Shown here piece by piece: positions 37,702 through 46,291 of a DNA stretch of 46,291 bases. The stretch spans positions 1-46,291 of the forward strand of contig JAGYKB010000019.1 in assembly GCA_018401885.1 (NCBI GenBank), given 5' to 3'. Made by a program: the position numbers and the translations under genes. The notes beneath the pieces are model-generated. The model was not told the DNA's origin and did not search any database. It worked only from the letters and a program-made list of their open reading frames with translations. Source of the stretch: Gammaproteobacteria bacterium (GTDB lineage: Bacteria; Pseudomonadota; Gammaproteobacteria; Pseudomonadales; Pseudohongiellaceae). Every line of letters begins with the position of its first letter. The stretch's first letter is position 1.

Positions 37702-38786
37702 TGCTCTAACTCTTTCTTATTACCTTGCGTCCAAAAGTAGCCAACTAACGCGAATGCGCACACCGCAGCTGCAGCGCATACTACCTGAACCATCCCCGGT
37801 AACTGCTGTTTAGTACCGAGATAAAGCACAAGTACAACCGCCGAGACTATAGTCATCATAAGCCCTGATAACTTAATCGATAAGGGCGTTTTCTCAACGA
37901 AAATCTCATCGGTTACTGGCATCTCAGCGAGAGGCTTGGGCGCTGAATTACCATCGGGCGACCATGCTGGTGGGGCGAAAAAGCACATCAATTTGTCGCC
38001 CCACTTGTCCTGCTGTCCTGCCTTTTTGAACATACTCACCCAGTAGTGGAGATTACTCCATACCGGGTTCCAACTATTTAGCTTCTTCTTGAGACCATAC
38101 ACTATAGGCTCTTCTACACGTTCGTCGGCGTAGGTTCCAAACATCCGATCCCAGACACAGAAAACGCCTCCATAATTCTTATCGATGCAGTAGTCATTCT
38201 TACCGTGATGTACCCGATGATTAGAGGGCGTTACTAGCACATACTCTACCCATCCCAGACGTCCTATTAGACGCGTATGAACCCAAACTTGGTAGAGCAA
38301 ATCGATAAGGCCGACAACGATGAATACCTGTACAGGAATACCTAAGACGGCAAGAGGCATATAAAAAATCCACTTAAAGTAGAAGCCCGTGGATGCCTGC
38401 CTAAGTGCGGTGGAAAGATTAAATTCGTCGCTGCTGTGATGAGTAATATGCGACGCCCAGAACATATTAACTTCATGCCCTGTGCGATGAACCCAGTAGT
38501 AGAGGAAGTCGTAGAGTAGCAAGGCGAATATCCATGTAAGCGGATTCGTCATATCCCACTCGAATGTGCCGTATTTCATTTCGATAACGGCGTACATAAA
38601 CGCACTGATTACCGCGCCCGTCGCGTTTACAAATTGACTCATAATGCCAATATTGATCGACGTGACGCTGTCTTGAAAATTGTAAACCGAGCGCCCCATC
38701 GCTTTACTGATGATTAGTTCGACGATCACAAGCGAAATTAAGATTGGAATGACGAGGATATTGGGTGATAAGACGAACTCTGGCAT
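37698..38786 (-). CDS. Fatty acid hydroxylase / sterol desaturase-family protein
   Basis: Integral-membrane di-iron oxygenase. The 362-residue protein has several membrane spans and the eight-histidine pattern of the family: WVHRTGHEVNMFWASHITHHS at about residues 99-118, and TPSNHRVHHGKND near 190. The C-terminal part adds three more hydrophobic segments. It resembles alkylglycerol monooxygenase/sterol desaturase-type proteins of bacteria, so a lipid or sterol-like substrate is likely but not shown. It is followed by a coupled small membrane protein gene. Confidence 0.9.
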   Translation of the reverse strand: MPEFVLSPNILVIPILISLVIVELIISKAMGRSVYNFQDSVTSINIGIMSQFVNATGAVISAFMYAVIEMKYGTFEWDMTNPLTWIFALLLYDFLYYWVHRTGHEVNMFWASHITHHSSDEFNLSTALRQASTGFYFKWIFYMPLAVLGIPVQVFIVVGLIDLLYQVWVHTRLIGRLGWVEYVLVTPSNHRVHHGKNDYCIDKNYGGVFCVWDRMFGTYADERVEEPIVYGLKKKLNSWNPVWSNLHYWVSMFKKAGQQDKWGDKLMCFFAPPAWSPDGNSAPKPLAEMPVTDEIFVEKTPLSIKLSGLMMTIVSAVVLVLYLGTKQQLPGMVQVVCAAAAVCAFALVGYFWTQGNKKELEQ

Positions 38787-38897
38787 GGTGCGTTTTCCTG
38801 CAAAAATTTAAAGAGATCAGTACCTGACCACTAAAGAGAAAGCAATTTTGAGGAACTTATCCAACAAAGCTTCTTTACCGCTTGATTCCAAGTGAGG

Positions 38898-39173
38898 TTA
38901 ATTCTCACTCAGACCCGCGCCACTATTAAGAATATTAAGCTGCTGAGCGGTGATGCCTGTTCCATAGAGCGCTTCGACAGTGGCGCAGCGCTTACGGCGG
39001 ACCCGACTCGTGGTTGTGGTAGCCTCTTGGCAGACGATCATCTGCGACAAATTGCGCCCCTCGTTATAGGCAGCCAGTTCTTCGACGCTCATGCGCTCAA
39101 AATTGGGCATGCCATCATCTACTGCACAGGAAGCAAGAACTGCACTTAAGATGAGTGAAACTGGCGCTTTCAT
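38898..39173 (-). CDS. Small predicted lipoprotein, unknown function
   Basis: 91 residues. The N-terminus (MKAPVSLILSAVLASCAVDD) is a lipoprotein signal with lipobox LASC, the lipidated Cys at residue 16. The mature part is polar, with two more cysteines (MIVCQEA and RKRCATVEA) and a helix-rich start (MSVEELAAYNEGRNLSQ). I do not recognise a family. GGAG lies 9 bases before the ATG. It precedes the hydroxylase gene on the same strand, 111 bases away. Confidence 0.75.
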   Translation of the reverse strand: MKAPVSLILSAVLASCAVDDGMPNFERMSVEELAAYNEGRNLSQMIVCQEATTTTSRVRRKRCATVEALYGTGITAQQLNILNSGAGLSEN

Positions 39174-39350
39174 TTAGCTTTCTCCATGTTTTAGATTAGA
39201 TAAATTTCTTGAGAATACTCCTTAGTCCCACCATTCTCCTAGTGCTTTTTGAGCATGCGATCGACCCAGGATTCTGTCATGCTTTTCTCGCTGCAAATGT
39301 TTAGGCCTATTTTAGGGCTTTTCTTAGGTTTCGGCCATCGACTACTATAA

Positions 39351-40514
<1,164 letters not shown>

Positions 40515-40608
40515 CCACGCACGCTGAGAAGCTCTCGTCCCAATTGAGCACAGTGTATTTCTCGAGTATCTCACTCACTGCGTCAATGGGCACGCGGTCG
40601 TTGCACCA

Positions 40609-41793
40609 TTAGCGAACCGAGTATTTAGTAAAGGCACCCCCCGCCTGCGATAGCGAGTTTGGCCCCTCTGCTGCGAACACATTGCCGTCGGCATCAACAG
40701 CAACGCCTTCGCCAGCTGTGCCTTGGTAAAGTCGATCTTCACGCTCGAACGGAGGGATCATCGCATGGGTGATGTCACTATCGATGTGGCCGATACGAAC
40801 GCCATTGCGCCAACTCGGATGATTGAGCGGTCCCGACTCAGAATCGATCGCGTAAACCTGATCGTCGCCGGTTATAAATAGTCCGCTTATCCGTCCATAG
40901 GTATATCGGGACTCGAGGTAATTGCCCTCTTGGTCAAATATTTCGATTCGGTGATTGCCTCGATCCACCACCCAGAGGCGTCCTTTAGAGTCAAAATCCA
41001 TAGCGTGAGGTGTGCGGAATTCGCCATGTTCTAAACCGATGCGCCCCCATTGCTTGATAAAGGTCCCATCGGGCGCGAATTTCATCACGCGGGCCGTGTC
41101 GCCACGCGCACGGCCCTCCTCGATGGCTTCTTGGGTAATCATCCCTTGGCCGTTGTGGCCATCGGAAACGTAGATACTGCCATCGGGTCCTACAAGCACG
41201 TCATTCGGCTGATTGAAATGAGCGCCATCGTTGCCCGTCTGTCCGGGCACGCCTAGGCTCATGAGAAGTTCACCCGAGGGGCTAAACTTATGAACTTGAT
41301 GCCCTTTCGTGCCCTCCTCGTTACCGGCGAAATCGGTCACCCAGACATTGCCCTCAGCATCGACGTCGATTCCGTGAGGCGTCATCATCAAACCACCGCC
41401 GAAATTTGCGAGCACTTCGCCTGTGTTTCGATCGAATTTGAAAATCGGATCCACAGGATTTGTATCGCAGTTAACTGGCACTCCTGAGCCGAAATTTCCG
41501 GCGCCACAGCGCTCATACGCGACAACATTACCGTCGGTGGGGTCGATGTCGATCCCTGCCGTCGACCCCCAATTGCGGCCGGCTGGCAAGTCGCCCCAGT
41601 TTCGGGTGACTACGGGATTGGGATTGGGCATACCAATGCCCGAAATGCTGTTGCCGCTGATAGCCTCGGGCTGCGCCGCTGTCGACGAGGATGAACTCAT
41701 TTCTGCGCCGCCACAGGCGGTAAGCGCAAGCGATATACAAAGCGCGAGAGGGCGTAGACTTAGCTTGAATGAGGGGGTAGTAGATTGAGACAT
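40609..41793 (-). CDS. NHL-repeat beta-propeller lipoprotein
   Basis: From ATG 41793 the 394-residue protein has a lipoprotein signal (LALCISLALTACGG) and then a Ser/Ala-rich linker. A beta-propeller of NHL repeats follows: PHGIDVDAEGNVWVTDFAGN, QPNDVLVGPDGSIYVSDGHNG, TPHAMDFDSKGRLWVVDRGN. The layout resembles peptidyl-alpha-hydroxyglycine amidating lyase-like propellers, but activity cannot be claimed. The frame extends 17 codons upstream; 41793 is chosen because of the strong TAGGAG 6 bases before it and the proper signal. It is convergent with frmA and divergent from the FMN enzyme gene. Confidence 0.87.
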   Translation of the reverse strand: MSQSTTPSFKLSLRPLALCISLALTACGGAEMSSSSSTAAQPEAISGNSISGIGMPNPNPVVTRNWGDLPAGRNWGSTAGIDIDPTDGNVVAYERCGAGNFGSGVPVNCDTNPVDPIFKFDRNTGEVLANFGGGLMMTPHGIDVDAEGNVWVTDFAGNEEGTKGHQVHKFSPSGELLMSLGVPGQTGNDGAHFNQPNDVLVGPDGSIYVSDGHNGQGMITQEAIEEGRARGDTARVMKFAPDGTFIKQWGRIGLEHGEFRTPHAMDFDSKGRLWVVDRGNHRIEIFDQEGNYLESRYTYGRISGLFITGDDQVYAIDSESGPLNHPSWRNGVRIGHIDSDITHAMIPPFEREDRLYQGTAGEGVAVDADGNVFAAEGPNSLSQAGGAFTKYSVR

Positions 41794-42057
41794 GATCGCT
41801 CCTAGTAAATTATTATTGACGGGTAGTCGTTTTTTCTTTCCCACACTTTATAGTACTACGACTCACCGCGATGTGAACCCCCCGCGCCATTTGCGCTCAA
41901 TCTGTCATTGAGAAGGGTAAAGACGAGGCTGCGCTTCGCATTCACAGTTGCTTAACTCTCGGGTTACTATCGGGCTGCCGCAGGAGCATTTAAAAACCTA
42001 GGGGCCGATTCGAATTAAAATAAAGCAGGCTCGACTGCCGCAGGATTCACCATCGCC

Positions 42058-43212
42058 ATGTTTAGAACTCTCAAGAACTCGCACAATGTCGAAGATCTCC
42101 GTCTACTCGCTAAACAGCGACTGCCGGGGCCTATTTTTCACTACATCGATGGCGCCGCCGACGATGAGACTACTTATCGGCGCAATACCTCAGCCTACGC
42201 TGACTGCGACCTCGTGCCAAACGTGCTAGCCGGTGTGCAAGACGTCGACATGTCGGTTACGGTGATGGGGCAAAAATTGGCGATGCCTTTGTTCTGCTCA
42301 CCCACTGCGCTACAACGATTATTCCACCACGACGGTGAGCGTGCTGTGGCTCGCGCGGCAGAAAAGTTCGGTACGATGTTTGGAGTATCGGCACTGGGAT
42401 CGGTAAAGCTCGCCGAAATCGGCGCTATGATTTCAACGCCAAAGCTGTTCCAGTTTTACTTTCATAAAGACCGCGGTCTAAATGACGCTATGGTTGAGCG
42501 CGCAAAAGCCGCGAAATTCGACACTCTCGCACTAACCGTCGACACCATCACGGGCGGGAATCGCGAGCGCGACCTTTACACAGGATTTACCTCACCCCCG
42601 CGCCTAACACTAAAAAGCCTTGCAAGTTTTGCCACTCATCCGGGCTGGGCACTCAACTATTTTTTCAGAGAAAAATTCGAGCTCGCCGAACTCAAAGACT
42701 ATGTCGACCAGGGTTCTAACGTTGCCGTCTCGATTGGTGACTACTTTGGTTCGATGCTAGACCAATCGATGAACTGGGACGACGCTGCTGCTCTGAAAGA
42801 AAAATGGGGAGGTCCTTTTTGCCTCAAAGGCATCATGAGTGTCGCGGACGCGCGCAAAGCCGCAGAGATCGGTGCAGATGCGATCATGGTATCAAACCAC
42901 GGCGGGCGTCAGCTCGACGGTTCGCGTTCGCCCTTCGATCAGATAGCGGAAATAGCCGATGCGGTTGGCAACGATATTGATATCATCTGCGACGGCGGCA
43001 TTCGCCGCGGCACGCATGTGATAAAAGCATTGGCCGCGGGAGCCAAGGCGTGTTCCGGCGGACGTATGTATCTTTACGCGCTTGCAGCCGCAGGCCAACC
43101 CGGCGTTGAAAAGGCGCTAGGCAATATGCGAAGCGAAATCGAACGCGACATGAAACTCATGGGTGTCACTAGAATAGAACAGCTCACTAGAACTATGCTG
43201 AGATACCGCTGA
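42058..43212 (+). CDS. FMN-dependent alpha-hydroxy acid dehydrogenase/oxidase
   Basis: TIM-barrel flavoenzyme of the LldD/glycolate oxidase family, oxidising 2-hydroxy acids such as lactate or mandelate. The 384-residue protein has FHYIDGAADDETTYRRN near the N-terminus, FMN-binding K257 in FCLKGI, and the catalytic H281 with R284 in SNHGGRQLDGSRSPF. The phosphate-binding CDGGIRRGTHV follows. It ends in LTRTMLRYR. The substrate and electron acceptor are not evident. It stands alone, divergent from the NHL lipoprotein gene. Confidence 0.93.
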   Translation: MFRTLKNSHNVEDLRLLAKQRLPGPIFHYIDGAADDETTYRRNTSAYADCDLVPNVLAGVQDVDMSVTVMGQKLAMPLFCSPTALQRLFHHDGERAVARAAEKFGTMFGVSALGSVKLAEIGAMISTPKLFQFYFHKDRGLNDAMVERAKAAKFDTLALTVDTITGGNRERDLYTGFTSPPRLTLKSLASFATHPGWALNYFFREKFELAELKDYVDQGSNVAVSIGDYFGSMLDQSMNWDDAAALKEKWGGPFCLKGIMSVADARKAAEIGADAIMVSNHGGRQLDGSRSPFDQIAEIADAVGNDIDIICDGGIRRGTHVIKALAAGAKACSGGRMYLYALAAAGQPGVEKALGNMRSEIERDMKLMGVTRIEQLTRTMLRYR

Positions 43213-43252
43213 TAGCCGGGCTTTTCAGTATCGAGCGTAACCAAGGTGGGAT

Positions 43253-43540
43253 CTATTTACGCCTGTCACCTTCGATAGGCTCATCTTGATTAGGCGCCGC
43301 AGGTGAACGATCGGGGCCGAGCGTATTGTGGACTGTGCCTGCCAGGGGTTTTTCTTTCTCCATCGCAATCACAAGATTGAGTGTGCTTTTCAGAAATGTC
43401 ATGCCCGCTGTCATTCCTAAAACGAGCGATAAGCGCATTACCCAGGGAATATGGATCCCGGTTAGGTATTCGCCAATCTCTGCAATCGCGATCATGGTAA
43501 TAAGTGCGACAAAACAGGTTTTCCACACATATTTAGCCAT
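43253..43540 (-). CDS. Small two-span membrane protein, unknown function
   Basis: From ATG 43540, with GGAGGA 8 bases upstream, it encodes 95 residues: two hydrophobic segments (TCFVALITMIAIAEIGEYL and VMRLSLVLGMTAGMTFL) and a polar tail rich in Pro, Asp and Arg. The frame starts six codons earlier at 43558, but the Shine-Dalgarno favours 43540. No family is recognised. It lies downstream of the nitrile hydratase and glycosylase genes on the same strand, 84 bases after the latter. Confidence 0.7.
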   Translation of the reverse strand: MAKYVWKTCFVALITMIAIAEIGEYLTGIHIPWVMRLSLVLGMTAGMTFLKSTLNLVIAMEKEKPLAGTVHNTLGPDRSPAAPNQDEPIEGDRRK

Positions 43541-43624
43541 TTGATCTTCCTCCACCAATGTCTCTTTAATTTCTCGAGGACTCTATTCTAAGCGCAGTCC
43601 CCTCTCTGAGCCTTCTTGCGCTTT

Positions 43625-44308
43625 CTACAAATAGCTATCACCCACCGAGCAGGCAGCGATTCGACTTAGGTGGCTGTAGGGCAACCCTGTCTCAATGTGC
43701 CACTCGTTAAACTGTGCTTGAATCTTAGTAAGATCGCGCTTCGATGTAGGGTTCTCTGCGATATCGAGACCGATGCTTCGCAGCAACACGACGACATCGC
43801 GTGCAGGGATAAAGCAGTCTTTTCCGACTCGGCGTAAGAACCAGAGTGCGCTTTGTCCTCCCAGGCGAGAGCCATTTTTCTTTAAATAGGCCATAAGCCC
43901 GATTTGATCTTCTACTGGCCACTGCGCAATAAATTTACCGAAGCCGCCGCTCCGCCGAGACTCGTCCTGCACGAAAAAAACATTGTCCTGAAGCGCTTTG
44001 ATTTTCTGCCAATTGCGCACCACGCGTTTGTCACTAGTGAATGCTTCCCATTGCTCGGGCGACAAATAACTAAGTTTGTGAGGATCAAAGCCGAGGAATG
44101 CTTCTTCAAAACTAGGCCACTTGTTTTCGATTACCTTCCAACTAAACCCTGCTTGATTAATCGATTTGGTCATCATCGCAAGGTAGCGATCATCGCCAAG
44201 CTCGATGAGCTGTTTGTTAGTCGCAACTTTAGGCAACAGCGCTTTTAACGCGCGGGCTCCGCCTTTTCGCGATTCAGCTCGCGAACGAATGTCATCGAAT
44301 CTACTCAT
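43625..44308 (-). CDS. DNA-3-methyladenine glycosylase I-like protein
   Basis: 227-residue helix-hairpin-helix glycosylase of the Tag-like type. It begins MSRFDDIRSRAESRKGGARALKALLP and has KVIENKWPSFEEAFLGFDP and the HhH region LGGQSALWFLRRVGKDCFIPARDVVVLL with a conserved Asp. The zinc-ligand Cys/His at the N-terminus and the His-Cys pair near the C-terminus of E. coli Tag are missing, so this is a divergent subgroup. The frame extends to 44365, overlapping the gene before it, but ATG 44308 is the family-like start. It follows the nitrile hydratase genes. Confidence 0.8.
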   Translation of the reverse strand: MSRFDDIRSRAESRKGGARALKALLPKVATNKQLIELGDDRYLAMMTKSINQAGFSWKVIENKWPSFEEAFLGFDPHKLSYLSPEQWEAFTSDKRVVRNWQKIKALQDNVFFVQDESRRSGGFGKFIAQWPVEDQIGLMAYLKKNGSRLGGQSALWFLRRVGKDCFIPARDVVVLLRSIGLDIAENPTSKRDLTKIQAQFNEWHIETGLPYSHLSRIAACSVGDSYL

Positions 44309-44361
44309 TTTTTCACTTAGACAGTATTTTCCTTTGGCGACAACTATGTCTAAGCGGGCTT

Positions 44362-44706
44362 TCAAACGCCAGCGTTTAGCTCAACAGCCTGCCCATGCGG
44401 CGTATTCAAATACGCCGATTTCCATTGCTCTTTTCGCTGCAGTAGCTCGCTGACAGCTGTAAGCTTTTTGTCCTGCGCAATTGCTTCGAGTGCTGCAAGC
44501 CAATGCTCATAGTAAGTATCACCTATATCGGCATCTCCCTGTGCCTGAGCGCTCTCAATGGCGGCCGTCAAATAACTCGCCCATTCGGGCCAAGTAAAGG
44601 CTTCGGATTTATGCAATGCAATCACAAGACCGAAGGCCGTTGCTTCCCAAGGCGCTTTAAAAACCGGCCCGTTTGCGTCTTTTGGCTGATACAAAAAGTC
44701 AGTCAT
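44362..44706 (-). CDS. Nitrile hydratase accessory protein (metallochaperone-like)
   Basis: 114 residues, resembling the N-terminal part of nitrile hydratase beta subunits (PWEATAFGLVIALHKSEAFTWPEWA, TYYEHWLAALEAIAQDKKLT). This is the type of small activator that in cobalt nitrile hydratases helps load the metal into the alpha subunit. It overlaps the end of the beta-subunit gene by eight bases, so it is part of one operon in the order alpha-beta-accessory. Confidence 0.9.
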   Translation of the reverse strand: MTDFLYQPKDANGPVFKAPWEATAFGLVIALHKSEAFTWPEWASYLTAAIESAQAQGDADIGDTYYEHWLAALEAIAQDKKLTAVSELLQRKEQWKSAYLNTPHGQAVELNAGV

Positions 44707-45547
44707 GGGTAAGATAAGGCTCCCAAAGGTCTACGAAAACTCTGTCTTCACTGCCTTCTTTTGCACTACCTAGATCTACACTACCTTTGTCGATAGTGCT
44801 GGCATCATGATTCATGGGTGAGCCATGTAGGCTCTTGTCTTTCGGTGCCATACCGTCACTAACGGCAGGGAGTGCATGCGACGGGAACAGCGCGGCACGC
44901 GCGAACGACACCGTGTAGAGTATTTCCCCAACAACCTTGTCCTCGTCGCGGCGATGCGCGTTGGCGTCGGGATAGATGTGTACCCCGTTTATCGCATAAA
45001 TAATGCCCGTGGCACCGTGAACATACTGAGGCGCACGCGTATGACCCGTCTGCGTCATTGGCAGCACCTTCACCGTCGTACCAACAGCGTGCTTCGGCGG
45101 CCGCGAGTCGGGCAGAAGCGTAGGTCCGCCCTTTGCTAGCAATTCGGCTGCCCTCGCCGGCGTCGGCGGCTCAATCATTCTCTTGCTAGACCGATAGATT
45201 GAAAGGCTCGCGCTTACGTCGACAGAGCTCGCAAATGGAAGCGATTCCAATTCTTCTGGCTCGAGCAGACCTTTTGCATGCAGGAGCTTTTGCAGACCAA
45301 CGAGCCACGTCTCGTAATAGCTATTGTCCAAATAACGCTGTGGTTCCTGATTCTCACGCGCATGGCGCGACTCATCGATATTCCACTGTCCGAGCATGCC
45401 GGTAGCGAGAGTTAGCGCAAACGCTCGGCGCTCCCACTCAGCATGAAAAAGCGGTTCGGGTGAATCCGAGGCGATTGCGTCTGGATTGCGCGCCTGCAAC
45501 ACGCGACCAAAGCCTCGTTTGCCTCCGAGGTCGTGTGCGCCGATCAC
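44699..45547 (-). CDS. nthB: Nitrile hydratase beta subunit
   Basis: Partner of the alpha subunit in hydrating nitriles to amides. The 282-residue protein starts [16 protein letters not shown], has [17 protein letters not shown] and the metal-domain-like [29 protein letters not shown], and ends [11 protein letters not shown], all typical. It is longer than the usual 220-235 residues because of a polar insert at about residues 221-269, just before the final [10 protein letters not shown] strand. The start overlaps the alpha-subunit stop by four bases (ATGA). Confidence 0.93.
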   Translation of the reverse strand: MIGAHDLGGKRGFGRVLQARNPDAIASDSPEPLFHAEWERRAFALTLATGMLGQWNIDESRHARENQEPQRYLDNSYYETWLVGLQKLLHAKGLLEPEELESLPFASSVDVSASLSIYRSSKRMIEPPTPARAAELLAKGGPTLLPDSRPPKHAVGTTVKVLPMTQTGHTRAPQYVHGATGIIYAINGVHIYPDANAHRRDEDKVVGEILYTVSFARAALFPSHALPAVSDGMAPKDKSLHGSPMNHDASTIDKGSVDLGSAKEGSEDRVFVDLWEPYLTHD

Positions 45548-46227
45548 CCGCGAGCCTCGTTCGTCTTAGGTGGATTCACTACCTCAACGCCAATCATTGC
45601 ATTGCGAGTAACAAGCTCTGCAAGCTGAGCCTCACTCCATCCCTCGGTGCCAGCTGGGCGCTGCGGCAGAACGAGGTAGCGTAGCTCCGCGGTGGAGTCC
45701 CACACTTGCACGCGAGTAGTATCTGCTAGCTGCGTGCCAAATTCTGCCAACACCGCTCTCGGCTCGCTCACCGCGCGCGATCGGTACGGTGCCGATTTGT
45801 ACCAAGCAGGCGGCAGGCCCAATACCGTCCATGGATAGCAAGAGCAGAGTGTGCATACGACGAGGTTGTGCACATCATCAGAGTTCGCTACTACTTTGAG
45901 GTGCTCTCCCTGACGCCCCATGAAGCCAAGACTCGCCACGGCGTCGGTTGCATCGGTGAGTAATGCCTCCCGGAATTCAGCATTCGTCCATGCCTTGGCG
46001 ACAACCTGCGCGCCATTGCGCGGGCCCACTCTATTCTCATAAGTATCGATAATTTCGTTGAGCGTTTCGGGGTTCACTAGGCCTTTTTCAATCAGCAGGC
46101 TTTCAAGAGCCTTAACCCGCAGCTCTAGTTCTGAAGGCGGCGCAGTGTGGTCATGGTCATGGTCATGGTCATGGTCATGGTCATGGTCATGGTCATGGTC
46201 ATGGTCATGGTCTTCAGAATTAGACAT
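45544..46227 (-). CDS. nthA: Cobalt-type nitrile hydratase alpha subunit with His-rich tail
   Basis: Holds the active-site metal that converts nitriles to amides. The metal claw is C125-T-L-C128-S-C130 in [10 protein letters not shown]; Thr in second place marks the cobalt (not iron) type, and the cysteines at 128 and 130 are those oxidised in mature enzymes. From ATG 46227 (GAGG 8 bases upstream) the 227-residue protein starts MSNSE and then has eleven Asp-His pairs before the normal alpha fold ([19 protein letters not shown]). The tail probably binds metal. The frame continues upstream to 46281, but the Shine-Dalgarno supports 46227. The promoter is outside the window or in its last 60 bases. 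Confidence 0.93.
   Translation of the reverse strand: MSNSEDHDHDHDHDHDHDHDHDHDHDHTAPPSELELRVKALESLLIEKGLVNPETLNEIIDTYENRVGPRNGAQVVAKAWTNAEFREALLTDATDAVASLGFMGRQGEHLKVVANSDDVHNLVVCTLCSCYPWTVLGLPPAWYKSAPYRSRAVSEPRAVLAEFGTQLADTTRVQVWDSTAELRYLVLPQRPAGTEGWSEAQLAELVTRNAMIGVEVVNPPKTNEARG
46147..46212. repeat. Hexanucleotide tandem repeat (11 units) in nthA
   Basis: Eleven ATGGTC units on the plus strand (the first is GTGGTC), coding for alternating Asp-His on the minus strand. Ten units are identical, so slippage can change the tail length in steps of two residues without shifting the frame. Confidence 0.95.
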
Positions 46228-46291
46228 TCGTGTGCCTCGGGAAAAGAGCAAAAAATGACGCTTGTTATTCGCGCTCGACAATAAAATCGAA

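Noticed and set aside
41423..41788. 121-codon plus-strand frame
   Set aside because: Antisense to the NHL lipoprotein N-terminus, which has a convincing signal and Shine-Dalgarno.
46147..46212. CRISPR-like or VNTR array
   Set aside because: It is a hexamer coding repeat without spacers, fully in frame inside nthA.

Overview
The window looks like a chromosomal piece of a free-living, probably marine, gammaproteobacterium. The left part carries a gene order familiar from that class: tyrS, an M23 peptidase, anmK, erpA and argC, then grpE-dnaK-dnaJ, recN, fur, bamE, rnfH-ratA, smpB and ssrA. The tmRNA tag, ANDESYALAA, differs by one residue from the E. coli tag. I cannot fix the genus from sequence alone. 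There is no IS element, integrase, phage gene, CRISPR array, rRNA or tRNA gene.

Positions 1-24.8 kb are core functions. tyrS points left. The M23 peptidase and anmK (peptidoglycan remodelling and recycling) point right. A leftward argC / DUF6776-like membrane protein / bactofilin / erpA set follows. hemJ and hemL (tetrapyrrole synthesis) and a PfkB sugar kinase run rightward and meet the heat-shock genes at a shared hairpin terminator. grpE and dnaK each have a visible sigma-32-type promoter. recN, fur and bamE come next. A TonB receptor with a long His/Asp/Glu-rich loop and a small His/Cys membrane protein form a likely metal-uptake unit. An ArsA-type ATPase is coupled to a small protein ending in Cys-Cys. 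rnfH, ratA and an SNF-family Na+ symporter precede smpB and ssrA.

Positions 25-38.8 kb are more accessory: an outer-membrane DUF5916 protein, a YeeE/YedE sulfur transporter, a TMEM165/GDT1 cation exchanger, rlmJ, an exported fumarylacetoacetate-hydrolase-family protein, an acyltransferase with an HPHG motif, a BASS-family symporter that probably starts at CTG, a secreted quinoprotein-like beta-propeller, an acyl-CoA ligase, and a fatty acid hydroxylase/sterol desaturase with a small membrane partner.

Positions 38.9-46.3 kb carry a small lipoprotein, glutathione-dependent formaldehyde dehydrogenase, an NHL-repeat lipoprotein, an FMN-dependent 2-hydroxyacid dehydrogenase, and a tightly overlapping cobalt-type nitrile hydratase operon (alpha, beta, accessory protein) followed by a Tag-like DNA glycosylase. 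The alpha subunit starts with eleven Asp-His pairs encoded by a perfect or near-perfect hexamer repeat. The operon promoter probably lies beyond the right edge.

The most notable points are the ArsA/CC-terminal pair, the His-tailed nitrile hydratase, the probable CTG start, a possibly leaderless smpB, and a secreted-protein gene remnant at about 27.4 kb.
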